Origin: Gemmatimonadota bacterium
GTDB lineage: Bacteria > Gemmatimonadota > Gemmatimonadetes > Gemmatimonadales > Gemmatimonadaceae
DNA length: 6,812 nt
NCBI GenBank assembly: GCA_023249395.1
Contig: JAHFCS010000117.1
Span: 1-6,812, forward strand
Reading direction: 5' to 3'
Part shown: positions 1 to 5,207 of the stretch, piece after piece
Numbering within the stretch: the first letter of the stretch is position 1
Layout of the letters: each line of letters starts with the position of its first letter
The notes under the pieces: generated by a model
Databases searched by the model: none
What the model was told of the DNA's origin: nothing
The model's input: only the letters and a program-made list of their open reading frames with translations
Made by a program: the position numbers and the translations under genes

Positions 1-66
1 ACCAGCAAACGTCATGATGGCGAACGCTTCGGTGAGGATGAGAAACTGAACGAGCGTGGTGAGCAT
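1..66 (-). CDS. Start of an unidentified membrane protein (partial, runs off the window)
   Basis: An ATG at 66-64 opens a frame that stays open for all 22 codons to the window edge. The residues are MLTTLVQFLILTEAFAIMTF followed by AG, a single hydrophobic stretch that would make a transmembrane helix or signal anchor. The start lies two bases after the TAG stop of the acylase gene, so it is probably the next cistron of the same operon and may be translated by re-initiating ribosomes; no clear Shine-Dalgarno sequence precedes it. The piece is too short to assign a family. It could be spurious, but the tight spacing and the hydrophobic composition argue for a real gene. Confidence 0.45.
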   Translation of the reverse strand, partial: MLTTLVQFLILTEAFAIMTFAG

Positions 67-68
67 GG

Positions 69-2555
69 CTATCGCGGCATCAGCCGAAGTGTAGATATCA
101 CGCGTTTCGGGCTGAGATCGGCGGGGCTTTTCGGAAACAGCACCGGAGCAAGCTGGCCATTGCTCCAGAGAGGCAGGCGATCCTTGTAGCGAGCACTAGC
201 GGGATTGCCGGACTGACCACCAGGGTAGGTTGCCCACGCACGGACATTGGGCCCTAGCTCGACCACCATTCGCCAACTCGGACCCTCCTTACCATTTCCG
301 CCCGAGGGGCTGAGTGTGGATGGTCCGCCCTGCACCGGGATGTCGAGAGCGGACAGCGCGGGAATGTGGGCCAGATGATAAATGTTCGCATGGCGGACGT
401 TGGACCAGAGCCATCCATCACTGCCAGGATCTCCATGAAGCTTGCGTGCGGCAACGAGCGCCGCACGGAGACTCGACGCCACGATCTCATCACGCGTTTC
501 GACTGCGCCGGGAGTGCGCCGGTCGTCCCACCACGGGCTCGACGGCGTCTGCATCAGCTCCAGCAGCACCTGGCTCTCGGGGAGATTACGCGCTGCGCCA
601 CCCGTAGTTTTCGGTCCGCCGGTTATTAGCTCGTCCCAGGTGCGCTGAGCAAGCTCATCCATCGCCATTTCGAATAACACCGCGCGCCGGTTGTCCTTCG
701 TGTACCGTCGATCCCACTGCGACAAGAGCGTCGCTGCTTCGCGAAGCGTCGCTTCCGAGCGTCCCGCGCTGTCCACGCGCGCCGCGGCGGCGAGGAACTG
801 CGGAACGAACGCGTCAGCGCGAGCACTTCCCGGATCGGTCTGGAATCTTCGCATCGCCTCAGGCGTCACCGCCGAATCGGCACGAAGCAGCGTGTTGATC
901 CGCATTGCGCGCCAGGGCGAATACCAGTCGGAGCCCATGAAGGCTGGATTGACACGGGGATCGACCGGCTGCTGGTTGGCGGACGCGAGATAGCCCTGTA
1001 CCGGATTCATCGCGAACGGATAGCGGGATGGATCCAGGAATCCGGTCCAATCGCTCGACGATGCCGACCCGTCGCGGATGACGTCGCCCCGTCCATCACC
1101 AGGCCGTATCGGATAACGGCCCGTCGAGCGGATCGCGATGTTGCCAGACCTGTCGGCAACGAGCCCGTTCTGTGTCGGAGCGACATAGCCGTTTATCGCG
1201 TCGAGCCATTCGTTGGCATTCCGCGAGTAGCCCAGCTTGAGGAAGTGCGTCTGCTCGTCCGACGGCTCGAGCGCCGTCCACCGCATCGATACCCATTTGC
1301 CGAGCTGCTGCGTCATCGGACCGCGATGGGTGAAATAGAGCGTGTCGGTCTTGATCACGCTCCCCGCCTGATCGCGGTAAATCTCGATACGCTTCTCGAG
1401 CGGCCGCCACGCCCCGTCCATCCTGTAGCGCGTCGGATGTACGGTGTCGTCCACGACTTCGGCGTAATAGTCGTTCACGTCCGAGCCGGTATTGGTGAAC
1501 GTCCACGCGACGTCGCGGTTGAAACCGATGATCACACCGGGCACACCTGGAAAGCCGACGCCCGCAACGTCGAGCCGTCCCGGAACGACGATGTGCATCT
1601 CGTACCATACCGACGGGAGAGTCAGCTCGAGGTGAGGATCGCCGGCGAGAAGCGCGTAACCAGCGGCTGTCCGCTTCGGCGCCACCGCCCAGTTGTTGCT
1701 GCCAAGCGCGTCGCCGTTGGCATTCGGCTTGGGAACCCCGAGTGCGGCGAGGACCGATTGCCGCGCGGCGAGTGCCAGCACCGCGGCGCTGTCGGGGGTT
1801 CCCGGCGGCGGAAGGGCTGCCAGGTCGAATCGCGCCGCGCGCTGTCCGTTCGGCTGAATAGGCTCCTGTATCGGGCTGTTCGCGGGGAACAGGGCATCGG
1901 CCGCGGCCCGTCCAACTTTCGCCTGTGCAGCAAGCCGGTTGTACGTTCCGTCGTTGAACGCCAGCGTGAGCGCCATCTTCGCGAAGAAGTTGATCGAATA
2001 TATGGGCTCCCATCTATCTGGCTTGATGCCGAGGAGCCGGTATTCCATCGGGAGATCGCGTGGCTGCATCCCGCCTATCCACGCATTGACCCCGTCGGCG
2101 TACGCCGATATCGCGCGAAATCCGGGAGTGCTTCGATCGTACGCCGCAAGCTTCCGCTCCGCGCCCCACTCGAGTCCGAGCGCGCGCGTCCGCCTGTCGG
2201 CATCGAGCGCCTTTGATCCGACCCACTCGGTGAGACGACCGTTCGCGGCGCGCGTCTGAAGCTCCATCTGGAACAGGCGGTCGCGAGCCATCACATAACC
2301 GAGCGCCCGGTATGCGTCCTCTTCCGTTGCGGCGAAGATGTGCGGCACGCCGCGATCGTCGAAGACCACCTCGACGCTATCCCCGAGTCCGGGAATCCTT
2401 CCCTGCTCCGTCACGGGAAGGTTGGCTGTTTTTGCTGTCGCCCAGATGCCGTTGGCTGGATCCAGCAGCCGGCCTATCGCCGGAAGCTGGCCCACCGGAC
2501 GAAAGCCCATGAACAGGAGCGCGGCAAGAACGACTGCCGCAATGCCGGCGCGCAT
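69..2555 (-). CDS. Penicillin acylase family protein (Ntn hydrolase, peptidase S45)
   Basis: 828 aa, full length for the family. These enzymes are made as a precursor, exported, and self-cleaved into an alpha chain, a spacer and a beta chain whose N-terminal Ser is the nucleophile; they hydrolyse amide bonds of beta-lactams, N-acyl-homoserine lactones or other acyl amides. Visible here: a hydrophobic N-terminus (about residues 4-17) acting as signal or anchor; alpha-chain motifs such as DDRGVPHIFA (66-75) and YVMARDRLFQMELQ (87-100); the GSNNW cleavage site with predicted nucleophile Ser286; DPHL at 306-309; GFPGVPGVIIGFNRDVAWTF at 334-353; SANQ at 525-528 with predicted oxyanion-hole Asn527; and PGGQSGNP at 778-785. 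All key residues are present, so it should be active. The ATG overlaps the lipoprotein stop by one base (TGATG), pointing to coupled translation. Substrate is unknown; beta-lactam, homoserine lactone and peptide-like amides are all possible. Confidence 0.95.
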   Translation of the reverse strand: MRAGIAAVVLAALLFMGFRPVGQLPAIGRLLDPANGIWATAKTANLPVTEQGRIPGLGDSVEVVFDDRGVPHIFAATEEDAYRALGYVMARDRLFQMELQTRAANGRLTEWVGSKALDADRRTRALGLEWGAERKLAAYDRSTPGFRAISAYADGVNAWIGGMQPRDLPMEYRLLGIKPDRWEPIYSINFFAKMALTLAFNDGTYNRLAAQAKVGRAAADALFPANSPIQEPIQPNGQRAARFDLAALPPPGTPDSAAVLALAARQSVLAALGVPKPNANGDALGSNNWAVAPKRTAAGYALLAGDPHLELTLPSVWYEMHIVVPGRLDVAGVGFPGVPGVIIGFNRDVAWTFTNTGSDVNDYYAEVVDDTVHPTRYRMDGAWRPLEKRIEIYRDQAGSVIKTDTLYFTHRGPMTQQLGKWVSMRWTALEPSDEQTHFLKLGYSRNANEWLDAINGYVAPTQNGLVADRSGNIAIRSTGRYPIRPGDGRGDVIRDGSASSSDWTGFLDPSRYPFAMNPVQGYLASANQQPVDPRVNPAFMGSDWYSPWRAMRINTLLRADSAVTPEAMRRFQTDPGSARADAFVPQFLAAAARVDSAGRSEATLREAATLLSQWDRRYTKDNRRAVLFEMAMDELAQRTWDELITGGPKTTGGAARNLPESQVLLELMQTPSSPWWDDRRTPGAVETRDEIVASSLRAALVAARKLHGDPGSDGWLWSNVRHANIYHLAHIPALSALDIPVQGGPSTLSPSGGNGKEGPSWRMVVELGPNVRAWATYPGGQSGNPASARYKDRLPLWSNGQLAPVLFPKSPADLSPKRVISTLRLMPR

Positions 2556-3268
2556 CAGGGAGTCTTGATCGAGACGGGGCTGAACTTCACGTGCAGATTG
2601 TGATTGATGCGCAGTCCCGCGATTCCGTCGGTGGGCAGTCCCACCTTGCTGACCGACGCCGCCTGCTTCCCGTTGACGGAGAACTTGACTGCGTCACCGG
2701 TCACCTGCGCCGTGAGCATGTACGACGCCTTGCCAGTGGCATCCTGCTTCGGCACATCGGCTGACGAAGTCCAGGTGAGAACGTCGCGAGTCTTGTCGCC
2801 TTCGCGCACCTTGACCGCAAGGTCACCCGTTCCGCGGACGATGAAGTACGTGTACGCCTCCGTCGGCAGGTCGAGATCCTTTCCGCCGATGAAAATGCCG
2901 TAAGCCTCCGGATGCGCGGGTTTCTCGAGCTGGTCGATGGTAGCCGAGGCCGTGTAGTTCCCGGACGCCACGTCCTGCCGCTTATACACGATATGCGCCG
3001 GACCGGTGACGACTTCCCACATGTCGCCATTCGCCGTGTACTTCGCGCCCTTCATCGGCGTCGAAGGATTGTCCGTGCGACCCGCGAGTCCCTCGGGAAG
3101 GCCTGCGCCGCCGGTCGCACGATCGACGTCGGAGTTGGTAGCCGCTGCCGCCGCGCTGCCGCCGCCGGCTGCCATTCCGGTATCGCTCGCGGCACCGGAG
3201 TCTGTCTTGTTGCATGCAGCGACCGTCGCAATAACGGCGGCAGTCGACATGAATAGAATCGCCCGCAT
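2555..3268 (-). CDS. Secreted lipoprotein with a beta-sandwich (DUF1080/LamG-like) C-terminal domain
   Basis: 237 aa. The N-terminus MRAILFMSTAAVIATVAAC has a short basic start, a hydrophobic core and a VAAC lipobox, with Cys19 as the predicted lipidation site. Asn20 follows, so outer-membrane sorting is plausible. Residues 20-56 form an Ala/Gly/Ser-rich flexible linker. From about residue 75 to the end there is a compact domain rich in predicted beta strands, with motifs AYGIFIGGKDLDLPTEAYTY, YFIVRGTGDLAVKVREGD and GIAGLRINHNL. This pattern recalls the concanavalin-like 3-keto-disaccharide hydrolase/DUF1080 fold, used by some members only for binding. I see no certain catalytic residues, so enzymatic activity is not claimed. 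An upstream in-frame start at 3457 lies inside the SDR gene and lacks a signal; the 3268 start has a good ribosome site. It lies between the SDR and the acylase and is coupled to the latter. Confidence 0.85.
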   Translation of the reverse strand: MRAILFMSTAAVIATVAACNKTDSGAASDTGMAAGGGSAAAAATNSDVDRATGGAGLPEGLAGRTDNPSTPMKGAKYTANGDMWEVVTGPAHIVYKRQDVASGNYTASATIDQLEKPAHPEAYGIFIGGKDLDLPTEAYTYFIVRGTGDLAVKVREGDKTRDVLTWTSSADVPKQDATGKASYMLTAQVTGDAVKFSVNGKQAASVSKVGLPTDGIAGLRINHNLHVKFSPVSIKTP

Positions 3269-3276
3269 TCTCCTGA

Positions 3277-3282
3277 CTCCCC
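3277..3282 (-). promoter_or_regulatory. Ribosome binding site of the lipoprotein gene
   Basis: GGGGAG on the minus strand ends eight bases before the ATG at 3268. It decides this start over the in-frame upstream ATG at 3457. A second AGGAG lies only one base from the ATG, too close to serve. Confidence 0.7.
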
Positions 3283-3305
3283 TGATTGTTGGCGTCAATA
3301 TATCT

Positions 3306-3316
3306 ACGGTTACCGT
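3306..3316. repeat. Short palindrome ACGGTTACCGT over the SDR stop codon
   Basis: A perfect 5-bp inverted repeat around a single central base. It overlaps the TAA stop of the SDR gene and sits 38 bases upstream of the lipoprotein start. It could be a small operator, but one site this short may well be chance. Confidence 0.25.
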
Positions 3317-4119
3317 CCCCGCTCCATCGTCCTGAGGATCAGGCGATCGACGAGCCCGGGTGCGGCGAGCTTGATCCACTGCCCGATCCTTCCCTGCCTG
3401 GTCATTACCAGCTCGCGCCGCCGGGCGGCGGCGGCCGCGATTATCTGCCTCGCGCACTCGTCGGCCGCCATCACTTCAGCATCTCGCACCGGTCGCTTCC
3501 CCAAAGTCTTTCCCCCCGGCCCGACCGCACGCGTGCCGATCTCGGTGGCCACGAACCCTGGATAGATGACGGTGACGCTTACGCCCTCCCCGGCCAGCTC
3601 GAGTCTCAGCGAGTCGAAGAAGCCTGCCATCGCGTGCTTGCTCCCGGAGTATGCGCTCCGCCTCGGGACGCCCGTTTTCCCGGCAAGGCTCGAGACGGCG
3701 ACGATCCTTCCCCGACTTCGCTTCAGATGTGGCAACGCGTAATGAGTGCAGTAGACGCTGCCGAAGTAGTTGATGCGCATGATGCGCTCGACTGGCTCGA
3801 CGGTTTTGAGCTCGTCGAAGCGGGCGTGCATGCTGATTCCCGCGTTGTTGATCAACGTGTCGATCCGACCGTATTCGGCAATCGCGCGCTCGATGAGAGC
3901 GCTGCACTGGACTTCAACGGAGACGTCGGTGGGAACCGCAATCGCGCGAGCGCCGCGCCGGCGGCATTCCTCGGCCACTGTCTCGAGGAGGGTGGGTTCG
4001 CGCGCAGCGAGAACGAGGAACGCGCCCTCTGCGGCGAGCTGATACGCCACTTCGCGTCCGATGCCGCTCGACCCACCGGTAAGGACGACTACGTTTTCGC
4101 GAAAGGCGTTATCGGTCAT
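3310..4119 (-). CDS. Short-chain dehydrogenase/reductase (SDR family)
   Basis: 269 aa, a usual classical SDR length. It has a Rossmann fold with the nucleotide motif TGGSSGIG at 14-21. Arg40 at the end of the second strand (LVLAAR) suggests NADP(H) over NAD(H). Further motifs are TDV at 64-66, NNAG at 91-94, and the catalytic set Asn117, Ser144, Tyr157 and Lys161 (YSGSK at 157-161). YPGFVATEI follows the active site, as in the family. The C-terminal segment with IGQWIKLAAPGLVDRLILRT is amphipathic to hydrophobic and may touch the membrane, as in SDRs acting on lipids or sterols. The substrate cannot be told. No signal peptide, so it is cytoplasmic or on the inner membrane face, unlike its secreted neighbours. 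The ATG at 4119 is the only workable start, yet it has no free Shine-Dalgarno sequence because a hairpin ends one base upstream. The SDR stop is 41 bases before the lipoprotein start. Confidence 0.93.
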   Translation of the reverse strand: MTDNAFRENVVVLTGGSSGIGREVAYQLAAEGAFLVLAAREPTLLETVAEECRRRGARAIAVPTDVSVEVQCSALIERAIAEYGRIDTLINNAGISMHARFDELKTVEPVERIMRINYFGSVYCTHYALPHLKRSRGRIVAVSSLAGKTGVPRRSAYSGSKHAMAGFFDSLRLELAGEGVSVTVIYPGFVATEIGTRAVGPGGKTLGKRPVRDAEVMAADECARQIIAAAAARRRELVMTRQGRIGQWIKLAAPGLVDRLILRTMERGR

Positions 4120-4120
4120 G

Positions 4121-4143
4121 GGCGCTCGTAAATAACGAGCGCC
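4121..4143 (-). promoter_or_regulatory. Perfect 9-bp hairpin directly before the SDR start codon
   Basis: On the transcript strand the arms GGCGCTCGT (4143-4135) and ACGAGCGCC (4129-4121) pair perfectly around a 5-base TATTT loop. The 3' arm ends one base before the SDR ATG, and the stem fills the place where a Shine-Dalgarno sequence should be. The hairpin starts 12 bases after the TAG of the small secreted protein gene. There is no following U-run, so it is not a standard intrinsic terminator. A translational control element, or an RNA end or stability structure between two cistrons, fits better. Confidence 0.6.
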
Positions 4144-4155
4144 TCGCGAAGCTCG

Positions 4156-4527
4156 CTAGTGCGTCTTGAGCTTGCTCTGTTGCTTCGCGGTGACTGCCGC
4201 AACTTCCTTAGCGAGCGCATCGAGCGCTTCCTGCAACGCCGCTGCCTGCTGGGTGATGATCACCTGCGCTGCGTTGACCGAGCTGGCGGCAAGCTTGAGT
4301 GCGGCGACCTTGAGCTCCGGACTCTCGGTGACCTTTCTCACGACATCCTGTACGGCGATCGCAAGGTTGTCGGCAGCCCGCTGAACATCGGCGATCGTAA
4401 CCGCGTCGCGCGGATCGACGGTGGTGCTTTTCTGAACAGTCGCCGGCGGCGTCGGTGAGGGGGCCTGTGCGCCAGCGGCGCTGCCGGCCACAAGGACTGC
4501 AATGATGATGAATGTTGACGGTTTCAT
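4156..4527 (-). CDS. Small secreted Ala-rich helical protein of unknown function
   Basis: 123 aa. MKPSTFIIIAVLVAGSAAGAQA is a typical signal peptide: Lys2, a hydrophobic core at 6-19, and a likely cleavage after Ala20 or Ala22. A Pro/Ser/Thr-rich stretch (23-36) follows. Residues about 40-115 are rich in Ala, Val, Gln, Lys and Glu, with heptad-like spacing of small and hydrophobic residues, so one or two long amphipathic helices or a coiled coil are expected. There is no Cys and no catalytic motif. I do not recognise the family; a small periplasmic helical protein is all that can be said. An in-frame ATG at 4641 would add 38 residues but enters the intergenic repeat and would bury the signal peptide, so I chose 4527. 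The Shine-Dalgarno sequence is weak (AGGCAG about 7 bases before the ATG). First gene of the presumed acylase operon. Confidence 0.75.
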   Translation of the reverse strand: MKPSTFIIIAVLVAGSAAGAQAPSPTPPATVQKSTTVDPRDAVTIADVQRAADNLAIAVQDVVRKVTESPELKVAALKLAASSVNAAQVIITQQAAALQEALDALAKEVAAVTAKQQSKLKTH

Positions 4528-4612
4528 TGTTTTCTGCCTGGACGGGTTACTTGCCACGATTCGGACGATATGATTTGGACACACGAATCGCGAGAAGAGT
4601 TCCATGATGCCA

Positions 4613-4632
4613 CTGCGGTCTGCGAACCGCAG
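4613..4632. repeat. Hairpin CTGCGGT/ACCGCAG
   Basis: Perfect 7-bp arms (4613-4619 and 4626-4632) around the 6-base loop CTGCGA. It lies three bases before the first 31-base repeat and about 85 bases upstream of the small secreted protein gene. It could be part of the repeat element or a binding site in the leader of the minus-strand operon. No U-run follows on either strand. Confidence 0.5.
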
Positions 4633-4635
4633 GGG

Positions 4636-4666
4636 TTTCACCGCGGAGAACGCGGAGAACGCGGAG
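4636..4666 (+). repeat. GCGGAGAAC-type repeat, copy 1
   Basis: A 31-base unit that begins TTTCACC and continues with a 9-base period: GCGGAGAAC, GCGGAGAAC, GCGGAG. Copy 2 at 4785-4815 is its reverse complement with one mismatch, and homology stops sharply at both ends. Read as protein, such units give spurious peptides of the TAENAENAE kind. From general knowledge, similar CGCGGAGAA strings recur in intergenic DNA of many environmental bacteria, so this is probably a dispersed non-coding repeat family. Confidence 0.8.
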
Positions 4667-4784
4667 TGAACGGTAAGAGGGAAAAACGGGAAAGCGGGAT
4701 TGATTGATAGCTAACGCATTCACTATTCAGTCACTGCGAAGAGGATCAGGCGAGTGCTGCTTTCTGGTTTGTAATCAAGTCCCC

Positions 4785-4815
4785 CTCCGCGTTCTCGGCG
4801 TTCTCCGCGGTGAAA
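4785..4815 (-). repeat. GCGGAGAAC-type repeat, copy 2 (inverted)
   Basis: Reverse complement of the unit at 4636-4666 with 30 of 31 bases identical; the single change turns the middle GCGGAG into GCCGAG. The two copies face each other across 118 bases, so a single-stranded form could fold into a long stem. The copy ends 16 bases before the candidate -35 of the plus-strand gene. Confidence 0.8.
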
Positions 4816-4830
4816 ACACGGACGAACGGG

Positions 4831-4859
4831 TTAACTGAAACGGTGTCGGTCTTCATATT
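4831..4859 (+). promoter_or_regulatory. Candidate sigma-70-type promoter of the small membrane protein gene
   Basis: TTAACT (4831-4836) and CATATT (4854-4859) are separated by 17 bases; each matches four of six consensus positions. The expected transcription start, about 7 bases after the -10, falls at or next to the A of the ATG at 4867, which would make the mRNA leaderless. This agrees with the lack of any Shine-Dalgarno sequence there. Confidence 0.35.
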
Positions 4860-4866
4860 TAGATCC

Positions 4867-5196
4867 ATGAAATTCTCCGCGGGAAATATCTTCACCACCG
4901 TCGGCGGCGTGGTTGCGATCTTCGGCGTGGTCGCAATGGAGATCGGCCTCAAGTTCTCCGTGCCGCCCGAAGTGCTGACTGTCGTCGTCTACAAGGGAAT
5001 CTTCGCCGCCGGCGGCGGATTGTTGATCGTGGGTGCAATCCTCGGAAGGCTCGCGAACCGGAAACGGCAGGCAGCGGAGCTCGACCGAAATGAGGGCCGA
5101 GAGCTTCCAGGTTATTTGCCCGGCGGGAACACGGACTCAGCGGGCGATATCGAACGGCAGCGGACCGGCGAGCGAATTACTCGCGAGGGTCGCTGA
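4867..5196 (+). CDS. Small two-helix membrane protein of unknown function
   Basis: 109 aa. Two hydrophobic segments (about 8-28 and 38-60) are separated by a short loop containing KFSVPPE. The segment after helix two begins RLANRKR, so the positive-inside rule puts the C-terminal tail in the cytoplasm and makes the protein a hairpin with both ends inside. The tail (61-109) is highly charged and probably disordered. Glycines cluster in both helices (VGGVV, AAGGGLLIVGA), which allows close packing. I do not recognise the family. The longer frame from ATG 4810 only translates the intergenic repeat flank, so ATG 4867 is preferred although no ribosome binding site precedes it. The gene ends 11 bases from the stop of the convergent M15 gene, with no clear terminator between them. 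Confidence 0.7.
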   Translation: MKFSAGNIFTTVGGVVAIFGVVAMEIGLKFSVPPEVLTVVVYKGIFAAGGGLLIVGAILGRLANRKRQAAELDRNEGRELPGYLPGGNTDSAGDIERQRTGERITREGR

Positions 5197-5207
5197 AGAG
5201 CTGCGGG

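Larger units (their letters stand above)
4528..4866. other. Divergent intergenic region with inverted repeats
   Basis: 339 bases without a convincing gene, between the minus-strand acylase operon and the plus-strand small membrane protein gene. It contains a 7-bp hairpin (4613-4632), two inverted 31-base GCGGAGAAC-type repeats (4636-4666 and 4785-4815) and a possible plus-strand promoter (4831-4859). The 118 bases between the repeats are AT-richer than the surroundings and show no open frame of note. The promoter of the minus-strand operon should lie between 4528 and about 4610, but I see no good -35/-10 pair there. Confidence 0.7.

Noticed and set aside
1096..2013. 305-codon minus-strand frame inside the acylase gene in another register
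   Set aside because: Out-of-frame reading of the acylase; Arg/Gly-rich, no domain, no start signal.
1245..2216. 323-codon plus-strand frame antisense to the acylase gene
   Set aside because: It lies wholly opposite a gene with all catalytic motifs, its protein is Arg-rich with no recognisable motif, and long antisense frames are expected from high GC at third positions.
3269..3309. Internal promoter in the SDR-lipoprotein gap (TATATT with an upstream -35, or a TTGACG)
   Set aside because: No matching partner hexamer at 16-18 bases for either element; the gap is explained by the ribosome site and read-through from the SDR gene.
3286..4131. 281-codon plus-strand frame antisense to the SDR gene
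   Set aside because: Mirror of a well-supported SDR; sequence resembles no fold and has no ribosome site.
4121..4143. Hairpin before the SDR gene as an intrinsic terminator
   Set aside because: The stem is strong but is followed by the SDR coding start and not by a U-run, on either strand.
4528..4641. Longer start for the small secreted protein (ATG at 4641)
   Set aside because: The extra 38 residues run through the hairpin and repeat edge and would place the signal peptide internally.
4636..4815. The two GCGGAGAAC repeats as a CRISPR array
   Set aside because: Only two copies, in opposite orientation, with a 118-base gap and no cas genes; the 9-base internal period is simple-sequence-like.
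4746..4952. Minus-strand frame encoding a TAENAENAE-type peptide
   Set aside because: It is a translation of the intergenic repeat and of the antisense of the small membrane protein gene; such peptides are a known artefact of this repeat type.
5168..5184. GCGAG/CTCGC hairpin near the end of the small membrane protein gene as a terminator for the convergent pair
   Set aside because: Only five base pairs, inside the coding region and without a U-run.
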